The notes under the pieces: generated by a model | The model's input: the letters and a program-made list of their open reading frames with translations, nothing else | Databases searched by the model: none | Told to the model about the DNA's origin: nothing | Source: JACMLD01 sp039915085 | GTDB taxonomy: Bacteria > Bacteroidota > Bacteroidia > Chitinophagales > Chitinophagaceae | Assembly (NCBI GenBank): GCA_039915085.1 | Contig: JBDSOC010000006.1 | Span: forward strand, 1 to 64,000 | Length of the DNA stretch: 64,000 bases | Direction: 5' to 3' | In this document: in pieces, positions 43,989 through 51,847 of the stretch | Layout of the letters: every line of letters starts with the position of its first letter | Position numbering within the stretch: the first letter of the stretch is position 1 | Translations under genes and position numbers: made by a program

Positions 43989-44016
43989 GGGCTGATGTAA
44001 ATATCAGCCCTTTTAT
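43989..44016 (+). terminator. Terminator after the small helical protein gene
   Basis: GGGCTGAT-gtaaat-ATCAGCCC is a perfect 8-bp stem followed by TTTTAT. Confidence 0.75.
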
Positions 44017-44045
44017 ATTTTCTACAGGCGGGTAATCATTCAATT

Positions 44046-44301
44046 TTAATACAAGAGAGTTCGTTTCCATGAAGCAAAGGCATCCTGCATTATTAGTTCC
44101 TCATACAGCTCCAGTGCCTTAGTTTTTTTAAGCACAATCCCACTGCAAAACGGCCAGCATATTCTACAAACCTTTGTGTAAGGGATCCCATTTCTTCCAT
44201 AGACATTAATAAAGCATTAAAATCGCCCAATCTTTCTAAGTGTTACCATTTATTTTGGCAACCCGGTCTTTACTTATTTGCAAATGAACTCCGATCTTCA
44301 T
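44046..44301 (-). pseudogene. Frameshifted remnant of a small cytosolic protein gene
   Basis: On the minus strand an ATG frame starts MKIGVHLQISKDRVAKINGN and stops. One frame shift continues as HLERLGDFNALLMSMEEMG and then SLTQRFVEYAGRFAVG. A second shift, at or near a run of seven A, continues as KKTKALELYEELIMQDAF and ends ASWKRTLLY. Joined, this is a plausible ~85-residue helical protein, but the 256-base span is not a multiple of three. I do not know the family. The two breaks could only be sequencing errors if both homopolymer/junction calls are wrong. Confidence 0.5.
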
Positions 44302-44342
44302 AGTACTGATTGGTTAACCACATTACTGCGAAACGTAATCGA

Positions 44343-45623
44343 ATGAAAAGTGCCAGCGAAACTAAAAAGAATATACTCAATGCAATAAACATAGATCTGC
44401 TTAAAATTGATTTTAAAGAAAAATACCTTCACCTGTTAACTTCCACGCGGCTATTAAAAGAAAGAAAAGAAGCGCTGCAAATTGCATTTGAAGAAATAGA
44501 AGACATTTATAACAATGCACCCTGTGGCTATCATTCGCTTGATGATAAAGGTGTTTTTGTACGCATTAACGATACTGAACTGCACTGGCTCCAGGAAACA
44601 CGCCAGGGGTTTACCGGGACAAAAAAATTTACTGATATACTTACAGCAGATAGCAGGGAAAAATTTAACAGAACTTATCCTGTATTCATGAAAACAGGAA
44701 TCATACATGAGGAAGAATTCGATTTTGTAAGAAACGATGGAAGCAGTTTTCCTGTATTACTGAGCGCTACGGCTATTTACGATGAAAAAGGAAAGTATAA
44801 AATGAGCCGTTCAGTAGTACTTGATATTTCATTGCGAAAATCGATGGAGGAACTACTCCGCAATTCACATAAAGATTTACAGCGAAAAAATGATGCACTT
44901 ACCATTGCCAATGAAAATTTGTTTTTCATGAACACGGAGAAAAATCATTTTATGGATATTGCTTCTCATGATTTACAGTTGCCACTGGTAGCCATTTCAC
45001 TGCTCAGCGAAACCTTACTAAAAAATAATATAGCATCAGGATCAGGGGAAGAAAAGAAAATATTTGAAATGATCCATGATGCCTCACTTGAAATGAAATC
45101 ATTGCTGTCCAATTATCTTTCAGCAAGCCTTTCTGAGAGCGGCAGAATGGAACTTTTTATAAGAGAGGTTGACGTCAATGTCCTCACAAATGACATTGTT
45201 AACCGTTACATTCCCATCGCACATAAAAAAAACATACAATTACACTATAAAAACAACAAAAATTTTTTGTTGTTTACCGACAGGGAATGCTGTACACAGA
45301 TCATAGAAAACCTGCTCTCCAATGCTGTAAAATATACCGCTCCCGGAAAAAATGTAACCATTGCCATAACAGGCAACCAGAAAGAAGTCAAAATAATTAT
45401 TGCTGATGAAGGCCCCGGCATAAAAAAAGAAGACCGGCACCTGTTGTTTCAGCGTTTTCAAAAACTTTCAGCAAGACCTACTGGCGGAGAATTATCTACC
45501 GGACTTGGCCTCAGCATTGTTAAATACCTGGTAGAACAATTAAAAGGCAGTATTACAATAGAAAGTGAATATGGCAGGGGAAGTGTTTTTACTGTTCACC
45601 TGCCTTTGAACAACGACCTGTAA
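44343..45623 (+). CDS. PAS-domain sensor histidine kinase without partner regulator
   Basis: About 426 residues and soluble (no signal or membrane helices). An N-terminal helix (to residue 50) leads to a PAS domain at about 55-175 (IYNNAPCGYHSLDDKGVFVRIN) with a PAC end (KMSRSVVLDIS). A coiled linker follows, then HisKA with His209 in DIASHDLQLPL and HATPase (NLLSNAVKYTAPG, DEGPGIKKEDR, STGLGLSIVKYL). No response regulator is encoded next to it, so it is an orphan kinase. I chose the ATG at 44343; an earlier in-frame start at 44310 is possible. Confidence 0.9.
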   Translation: MKSASETKKNILNAINIDLLKIDFKEKYLHLLTSTRLLKERKEALQIAFEEIEDIYNNAPCGYHSLDDKGVFVRINDTELHWLQETRQGFTGTKKFTDILTADSREKFNRTYPVFMKTGIIHEEEFDFVRNDGSSFPVLLSATAIYDEKGKYKMSRSVVLDISLRKSMEELLRNSHKDLQRKNDALTIANENLFFMNTEKNHFMDIASHDLQLPLVAISLLSETLLKNNIASGSGEEKKIFEMIHDASLEMKSLLSNYLSASLSESGRMELFIREVDVNVLTNDIVNRYIPIAHKKNIQLHYKNNKNFLLFTDRECCTQIIENLLSNAVKYTAPGKNVTIAITGNQKEVKIIIADEGPGIKKEDRHLLFQRFQKLSARPTGGELSTGLGLSIVKYLVEQLKGSITIESEYGRGSVFTVHLPLNNDL

Positions 45624-46015
45624 AACTGCGCCACACTTTCTCATTTATCACTCCGTAGAATAACCCGTTTTAAAGATTATTTTTTATGAGCCAGGCAGCG
45701 CCGCCGCTATTGGGCACCGTTGTGTCACACCCTTATACGGCAACGCTTTATTCAACGCATGTTCTTAGTAGTCTTTTGATAAAATTTCTGATGCTGATTA
45801 CGGCAATTGCAGCCTGATTAATGGTTATACTAATTGTCCAGGGTTAGTTTACTACAACACATTAAAAGACAGCACAGCACAGTATGCTTTTCTTAGTTTA
45901 CAAACATAGTTTGAGCCAAATATATTGAACAGTGTGTTGCGGTGGCAATAATATAAATTACCACAGGAATATTTTTCACAATTAATTGATTAAGGCCATT
46001 ACTCAAATATATTGC
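45624..46015. other. Intergenic region upstream of the PQQ dehydrogenase gene
   Basis: About 390 bases. It contains an unusual GC-rich patch (GGCAGCGCCGCCGC, about 45694) in otherwise AT-rich DNA. A 43-codon plus-strand frame (45686-45817, MSQAAPPLLGTVV...) has a hydrophobic C-terminus. I cannot support it as a gene. Confidence 0.35.
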
Positions 46016-48208
46016 ATGCATATATCTTCCAGTGCAAAACAGGTAAACTTCATCAAAAAAAAAATCACCTGTTTACTAATTGTCTGCACTTTATTTTACA
46101 GTTGCCATACAAAAACAGCCAATAGCAGCTGGGAGCATTATAAAGGCTCAGAAAAAAGCATTCATTATTCATCGCTTACCCAGGTTGATACCCTCAATGT
46201 AAAACAATTACAGGTAGCATGGGAATACCATACCGGTGATGCTGATACGGCCAATTATTCCCAGATACAATGCAATCCTGTTATTATCGGTGATGTTTTA
46301 TACGGTATCAGTCCAAAAATGAAATTGTTTGCCATAGATGCCGCCACAGGAAAAGAAAAATGGCAGTTCAATCCTTTTGATACCCTGAACAGTGACAAGA
46401 AGTTTTTTATGGTGAACAATTGCCGTGGAGTTGCTTACTGGAATGATGGAAACAACGATAAAAGAATTTATTATACAGCAGGCGCTTATCTCTGGTGCAT
46501 TGATGCGCTAACCGGTAAAAAAATTCAAAGTTTTGCTGATAGTGGCAAACTGGACTTACATGAAGGGTTGGGAGAAAGCGCTAAAGATCTTTTTGTTTCT
46601 GCTACTTCACCCGGTGTTATTTTCAATGATTTAATTATAATGGGTACAAGAGTAAATGAAAGTCCGCAGGCTGCACCCGGCCACATCCGTGCTTTTAATT
46701 TACACACAGGTAAATTGCAATGGATTTTCCATACCATACCCCAACCGGGAGAATATGGTTTTGATTCATGGGAGGATCCCAAAGCATATTTATATACAGG
46801 AGGCGCCAATGCCTGGGGTGGGATAAGCCTTGACAAAGAACGCGGAATGGTGTTTGCCTGCACGGGTTCTTCCAATTGGGACTGGTACGGGGGAAGAAGA
46901 AAAGGCAATAATCTTTTCGCAGATTGCCTGCTGGCACTGGATGCAGCAACCGGCAAACGCATCTGGCATTTCCAGGATATTCACCACGATGTATGGGATC
47001 GGGATCTGCCATCTTCGCCTGCACTCATTACAGTAAACAAAAATGGAAAACAAACAGATGCCGTAGCCATTACAACCAAAACAGGTTTTTTATTTCTATT
47101 TGAAAGAACAACGGGTAAACCCATTTATGATATTATTGAAAAACCAGTTCCCGCTAATTCCGATCTTACCGGCGAACAATTATCTCCTACTCAACCCTAC
47201 CCAGTCAAACCCGCACCTTTTATGCGGCAGCAGATTACAGAAAAAGATCTCAATACATTGTTACCAGACTCATCGTATGCAGATGTAAAAAAACGCTGGT
47301 CCATGTACAAGACGGATCACATGTACAATCCCCCTTCGCTGCAGGGTACACTGGAATTTCCTGGCCTGGATGGGGGCGCCGAATGGGGCGGCCCTTCATT
47401 TGATCCGCAAACAGGAATTCTATATATCAATGCAAATGAAATGGCATGGATTGTAAAAGCAAAAGCTATTGAAATTACCATTCCACTTCATGAAAATATG
47501 GCCCAGGCAGGTGAAAGATTGTACCAGTCCAATTGCATGTCCTGTCACGGGGGCGACAGAAAAGGTTCAAACAGTTTCCCGTCTTTATTAAATATTCAGA
47601 CAAAATATAGTCCTTCAGCATTTGATACGCTTATACAATCAGGAAGAAGAATGATGCCCTCGTTTAAACAAATGCCGGAACCACAAAGAAAAGCCATCGC
47701 TTCATTTATACTGAACATAACAAGTGAAAAGAAAAACCCTTTTACTGATACCATTTTTAAAAAAGATGACCCTTTTAACTTGCCCTATTCGGTTACAGGC
47801 ATTACAAAATTTTTAACTGGCAACGGATTACCGGCAATCTCTCCTCCATGGGGTACATTAAATGCCATTAACGTAAATACCGGAGAGTATGTATGGAAAA
47901 ACGCATTGGGCAATGATCCTGATTTTCCGGATAGTAAAACACCTACCGGAACAGAAAACTATGGTGCTTCAGTAGTCACTGCAGGCGGCTTATTATTTAT
48001 TGCTGCTACAAAAGATGGCAGAATGAGGGCATTCAATAAAAGAAATGGCGCGCTTCTATGGGAAGTAAAATTGCCTGCAGCAGCATTTGCTACACCGGCT
48101 GTATATGAATTGAATGGAAAACAATACCTTGTAATTGCCTGCGGTGGTGGCAAAATGAAAACTACTTCGGGAGACAGTTATGTGGCGTTTACATTGCCCG
48201 GAAGATAA
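46016..48208 (+). CDS. PQQ-dependent dehydrogenase with internal cytochrome c domain, lipoprotein
   Basis: About 730 residues. A lipoprotein signal (LLIVCTLFYSC, Cys30) suggests periplasmic membrane anchoring. An eight-bladed quinoprotein propeller shows repeated DAATGKEKWQF/NVNTGEYVW blade motifs and the glucose-dehydrogenase-like IHHDVWDRDLPSSPALI. A monohaem cytochrome c is inserted before the last blades (C507-M-S-C510-H511, with a likely axial Met in RRMMPSFKQMPE). The enzyme would oxidise a sugar or alcohol to lactone or aldehyde and pass electrons to the haem. No pqq synthesis genes are in the window. The same-strand GH140 gene starts 56 bases later, which suggests a shared substrate. 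Confidence 0.9.
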   Translation: MHISSSAKQVNFIKKKITCLLIVCTLFYSCHTKTANSSWEHYKGSEKSIHYSSLTQVDTLNVKQLQVAWEYHTGDADTANYSQIQCNPVIIGDVLYGISPKMKLFAIDAATGKEKWQFNPFDTLNSDKKFFMVNNCRGVAYWNDGNNDKRIYYTAGAYLWCIDALTGKKIQSFADSGKLDLHEGLGESAKDLFVSATSPGVIFNDLIIMGTRVNESPQAAPGHIRAFNLHTGKLQWIFHTIPQPGEYGFDSWEDPKAYLYTGGANAWGGISLDKERGMVFACTGSSNWDWYGGRRKGNNLFADCLLALDAATGKRIWHFQDIHHDVWDRDLPSSPALITVNKNGKQTDAVAITTKTGFLFLFERTTGKPIYDIIEKPVPANSDLTGEQLSPTQPYPVKPAPFMRQQITEKDLNTLLPDSSYADVKKRWSMYKTDHMYNPPSLQGTLEFPGLDGGAEWGGPSFDPQTGILYINANEMAWIVKAKAIEITIPLHENMAQAGERLYQSNCMSCHGGDRKGSNSFPSLLNIQTKYSPSAFDTLIQSGRRMMPSFKQMPEPQRKAIASFILNITSEKKNPFTDTIFKKDDPFNLPYSVTGITKFLTGNGLPAISPPWGTLNAINVNTGEYVWKNALGNDPDFPDSKTPTGTENYGASVVTAGGLLFIAATKDGRMRAFNKRNGALLWEVKLPAAAFATPAVYELNGKQYLVIACGGGKMKTTSGDSYVAFTLPGR

Positions 48209-48264
48209 GTTTACCGCAGTATTAATAATGAAATAATAAAGCTGGTTACATAAAAAATAAAACA

Positions 48265-49614
48265 ATGAAGAAAATAAATGTCATTCTTTTGTTAATAGCC
48301 ATTTCAGTTACAGGCTTTGCGCAATTCAGCATCAGCGGTAATAAACGCTTCCTGCTTAAAGATGGTCAGCCATTTTTCTGGCTGGGCGATACAGGATGGG
48401 AACTTTTTCACCGGCTTGACCGTGATGAGGCAGACAAATACCTGAAAAAACGAAGCGAACAGGGCTTTACCGTTGTACAGGCCGTAGTGCTGGCGGAAAT
48501 GGATGGACTGCATACGCCCAATGCTAACGGTGATATACCACTGCTAAATGACGATCCGGCAACACCCAATGAAAAATATTTTGCACATGTAGATTATATT
48601 GTTGACAAAGCAGCCTCTTATGGTATAAACATCGCCATGCTGCCTGCCTGGGGAGACAAGATTTTTAAAGACAAATGGGGAATGGGGCCGGAAATTTTTA
48701 ATGACCAGAATGCAGCAGTGTATGCAACCTGGCTGGCCAACCGCTATAAGGACAGGAAAAATATTATCTGGATACTTGGCGGAGACCGTGTCCCACGCAA
48801 TGCAGATCTTTCCATCTGGCGGGCGATGGGTATTTCGATTATGAAAGCAACAGATGGCAAAGCGATAATCAGTTTTCATCCCCAACCCAATGCACTCGGA
48901 TCTGCAGAATGGTTTCATGAGGATGCGTGGCTGGCATTCAATATGTTTCAAACAGGCCATTGCCGGGATGCAGATGTATATAATAAGATACAGGCAGTTT
49001 ACAATTTATCTACTGTAAAACCCGTCATGGATGCGGAACCCATTTATGAAGATCATCCGGTATGTTTTAATGTAAAGGACCTGGGCACATCCAGTCCGTT
49101 TGATGTAAGAAGATCAGCTTATCTTGATTTGTTTGCCGGCGCTTTTGGCCATACCTATGGTTGCCATGATATGTGGCAGTTTAATTCGGCCAAACATGAA
49201 CCCGTAAATGGCCCGCATTATACCTGGCAGGAGGCAATTGATTTACCCGGGGCCAATCAAATGAAATATGTACGCAGGTTAATGGAAGCATTTCCTTATA
49301 CGGAACGCGTACCGGACCAGTCTATCATCAATGAAAATAATTATGTGCCGGCTGAAAGGATACAGGCCACCAGGGGCAATGATTATTTAATGGTATATAC
49401 CTGTGCGGGCAAATCTTTTACCATTGTATTGAAAAAGATAAAAGGCGAAAAACTCAAAGGCTTCTGGTATGATCCACGCAATGGCAAAATAACAAATATT
49501 GATAGTTTTAACAATACGGGAACCAAAGAGTTTACAGCGCCATCAAAAGGCTATGGCAAAGATTGGGTGCTGGTATTATTTGACTCAGCAAAGTCCTATG
49601 AGTTGAAAGCGTAA
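48265..49614 (+). CDS. GH140 (DUF4038) glycoside hydrolase, apiosidase family
   Basis: A 449-residue exported protein (signal ILLLIAISVTGFAQ). The DUF4038 TIM barrel starts SGNKRFLLKDGQPFFWLGDT and GWELFHRLDRDEADKYL. Asp174 in IIWILGGDRVP and Glu258 in PVMDAEPIYEDHP sit where the acid/base and nucleophile of Bacteroides GH140 would be expected. A C-terminal beta domain (LKGFWYDPRNGKITNIDSF) completes the family architecture. The characterised Bacteroides thetaiotaomicron member is an apiosidase acting on rhamnogalacturonan-II side chains. This family also has uncharacterised members, so apiosidase is a hypothesis. It is cotranscribed with the PQQ dehydrogenase and GH172 genes. Confidence 0.87.
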   Translation: MKKINVILLLIAISVTGFAQFSISGNKRFLLKDGQPFFWLGDTGWELFHRLDRDEADKYLKKRSEQGFTVVQAVVLAEMDGLHTPNANGDIPLLNDDPATPNEKYFAHVDYIVDKAASYGINIAMLPAWGDKIFKDKWGMGPEIFNDQNAAVYATWLANRYKDRKNIIWILGGDRVPRNADLSIWRAMGISIMKATDGKAIISFHPQPNALGSAEWFHEDAWLAFNMFQTGHCRDADVYNKIQAVYNLSTVKPVMDAEPIYEDHPVCFNVKDLGTSSPFDVRRSAYLDLFAGAFGHTYGCHDMWQFNSAKHEPVNGPHYTWQEAIDLPGANQMKYVRRLMEAFPYTERVPDQSIINENNYVPAERIQATRGNDYLMVYTCAGKSFTIVLKKIKGEKLKGFWYDPRNGKITNIDSFNNTGTKEFTAPSKGYGKDWVLVLFDSAKSYELKA

Positions 49615-49691
49615 CTGCTGATTGATCAAATATTGAGATAAAAATTGCCTGGATTTGTTTTGAAACCCTGCAATTTCTAATAATATACTGT

Positions 49692-50906
49692 ATGAGAAAA
49701 ATGCTTTTAATTATTACGGCCTTTATTTTATCGACAGGCCTGTCTGCACAAACATCGCCTGGTAAAAATTTATTTGAATTTGACAATAACAGCACACCCC
49801 GATGGAGCAGCTTTGAAAATATAAAAGCTGAAAAAGGGAAAGGTGCTATGGAAAACAACGGCGCAAAAGGACATCCATCAGACGCGTTGGCGCCTGGTGA
49901 AACAAAAGTATTAATGAATGTAAATGGGCCGGGAATTATTAACCGGATTTGGGTGACCATCAATGATCGTTCACCTCAAATGCTTCGCTCATTAAAGCTG
50001 GAAATGTTTTGGGATGGCGCTGCTACACCAGCAGTATCTGTTCCTTTTGGCGATTTTTTTGGAATGGGTCTTGGCAAAACAGCGGCTTACCGCAATTCTT
50101 TTTTTGCAAATTCGGAGGGGAAATCTTTCCAATGCTTTATTCCAATGCCATTTAAAAAAGGCGCCAAAGTGCAAATCACCAACGAATCAGGCAAAAGACT
50201 AAGCCATATTTTTTTCGACATTAATTTTGAAAGTATTACCACATGGAATAATAATTATCTATATTTTCATAGTTACTGGAACAGGGATACCGCTACTACA
50301 CTTGCAAGGGATTTTGAATTACTTCCGTTTGTAAAAGGGAAAGGCCGGTTTCTCGGTGTAAACATTGGCATTAATGCAAACCCGGTATACAAAGATTACT
50401 GGTGGGGTGAAGGCGAAGTAAAAATGTATCTTGATGGCGATAAAGCATTTCCTACATTAGCAGGAACAGGTTCAGAAGATTATATTGGCACAGGCTGGGG
50501 ACAAGGATTGTTTTATAATGATTACGCTGGTTGCCTGCTGGCCAACAAAGACAGCACTGGCTGGGCATTCTACCGGTACCATATACCCGATCCTATCTAT
50601 TTTAAAACTGATTGCAGGGTAACTATGCAGCAGATGGGTGGCAACAGTAAAGACAAAGTAATTGAGCTGCAAAAACAGGGCGTACCAATGATACCGGTAG
50701 CCATTGATGATCTCACAAAGATCAACCCCTTGTATAAAAGAGACAGCCTTGTACAACTGGATACGCCGGGCCTTCCCGGTGGCTTCGCCAATTTTTACCG
50801 TTCGGACGATGTATCTGCCACCGCATATTTTTACCTGGATAAACCAAACGGCATGCTTCCGGCGCTGCAATCATTGCAGGTAAGAACAAGCAGGCTGAAA
50901 AAATAA
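49692..50906 (+). CDS. GH172 (DUF2961) family protein
   Basis: A 404-residue exported protein (MRKMLLIITAFILSTGLSAQ). DUF2961 landmarks are SSFENIKAEKGKGAMENNGAKG near the start, MNVNGPGIINRIWVTI, VPFGDFFGMG, YYxxWWGEGEVKMYLDGD-like and GTGSEDYIGTGWGQ. GH172 contains enzymes acting on furanosides such as D-arabinofuranosides and difructose dianhydride. Members form oligomers of double jelly rolls. The acidic residues in GEGEVK and GTGSEDY are probable catalytic positions. It is placed 77 bases after GH140, pointing to another furanose linkage in the same glycan. Confidence 0.87.
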   Translation: MRKMLLIITAFILSTGLSAQTSPGKNLFEFDNNSTPRWSSFENIKAEKGKGAMENNGAKGHPSDALAPGETKVLMNVNGPGIINRIWVTINDRSPQMLRSLKLEMFWDGAATPAVSVPFGDFFGMGLGKTAAYRNSFFANSEGKSFQCFIPMPFKKGAKVQITNESGKRLSHIFFDINFESITTWNNNYLYFHSYWNRDTATTLARDFELLPFVKGKGRFLGVNIGINANPVYKDYWWGEGEVKMYLDGDKAFPTLAGTGSEDYIGTGWGQGLFYNDYAGCLLANKDSTGWAFYRYHIPDPIYFKTDCRVTMQQMGGNSKDKVIELQKQGVPMIPVAIDDLTKINPLYKRDSLVQLDTPGLPGGFANFYRSDDVSATAYFYLDKPNGMLPALQSLQVRTSRLKK

Positions 50907-50961
50907 GGCAACTTTAGCTGCATATTCGCGCATTAAATAAACTGGAATGGATAGTATGCAG

Positions 50962-51657
50962 CTATTGTTTTCTTATTCTTCTGAAAATGATTGTCCTTCT
51001 CTGTGTAAACCCCATATGTTCATACAAACGGATGGCCCGGTGATTGGAAAGCGCCACATGCAAAAAAGAAATAATACCGGTTTTTGCATGCAGGTTACAA
51101 AGCTTTGTAATTAATTTTTGCGCATAGCCACGGCCGGTATATTCCGCAAGCGTGCAAATAGCGCTCAACTCACTGAACCCCGTCAACCGCATCCGCTCCC
51201 CAGCCATAGCCACAAGTTTATTTCCTTCTTTGATACCATAGTAAGTACCGAGCAAGCGGGTATCAGTATTATAATAACCAGGTTGCACTGTACTAATGAG
51301 ATTAAACATTTCCGCGGCATCATCTTCGCCCAATTGCTCAATGCTAACAGATACATCTTGAGTATGCAGTTGTATAGAGGCAGGCGTATTCAACAGCATT
51401 TGGGCACAAGGCAATTCATATTCTATTACCCAGTCAGCAGGCAGCAAGGGCAAATAATCACCAATTATATAAAATATCTCACCCCTATTGGTGAAGCCAT
51501 TAAGATCCTCCATACTACCTCTGTCAGCTTTGCTGTAACCAGCAAAAGGCAGAATACCATGCCGGTACCGCTTCGCATTTTCTGTTCCATGGGCAAAGCC
51601 CTTATGCACGCTTATAAGCGCTTCCCATGCAGGGTTGTCCAGAACAACAGTGCTCAT
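50962..51657 (-). CDS. GNAT-family N-acetyltransferase
   Basis: A 231-residue protein. The C-terminal half is a GNAT/FR47-like acetyl-CoA fold (KLVAMAGERMRLTGFSELSAI, the acetyl-CoA loop TLAEYTGRGYAQKLITKL, and FLHVALSNHRAIRLYEHMGF). The N-terminal ~90 residues are a second degenerate domain. The acceptor is unknown. It lies on the minus strand 190 bases after the FAD oxidoreductase and has no obvious pathway link. Confidence 0.85.
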   Translation of the reverse strand: MSTVVLDNPAWEALISVHKGFAHGTENAKRYRHGILPFAGYSKADRGSMEDLNGFTNRGEIFYIIGDYLPLLPADWVIEYELPCAQMLLNTPASIQLHTQDVSVSIEQLGEDDAAEMFNLISTVQPGYYNTDTRLLGTYYGIKEGNKLVAMAGERMRLTGFSELSAICTLAEYTGRGYAQKLITKLCNLHAKTGIISFLHVALSNHRAIRLYEHMGFTQRRTIIFRRIRKQ

Positions 51658-51847
51658 TCTATAAATTATTGAGTTTATAAATGTAAGATCGGTATTTGGT
51701 TTAAAAACTCAAAGAATGATGCTATTTGTGAATTAATTTCTCCTGTTGCATATTTTAACAGCGGTGACTGTCAATGAATTGTTTTAAACATAATAAAGTG
51801 GTAACGGTAAATATTCCTTTCTATGTAAAATAATGATGCAAACAACA

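Noticed and set aside
45686..45817. 43-codon ORF in a GC-rich patch before the PQQ gene
   Set aside because: Too short, with no promoter, terminator or family support; only mentioned in the intergenic entry.
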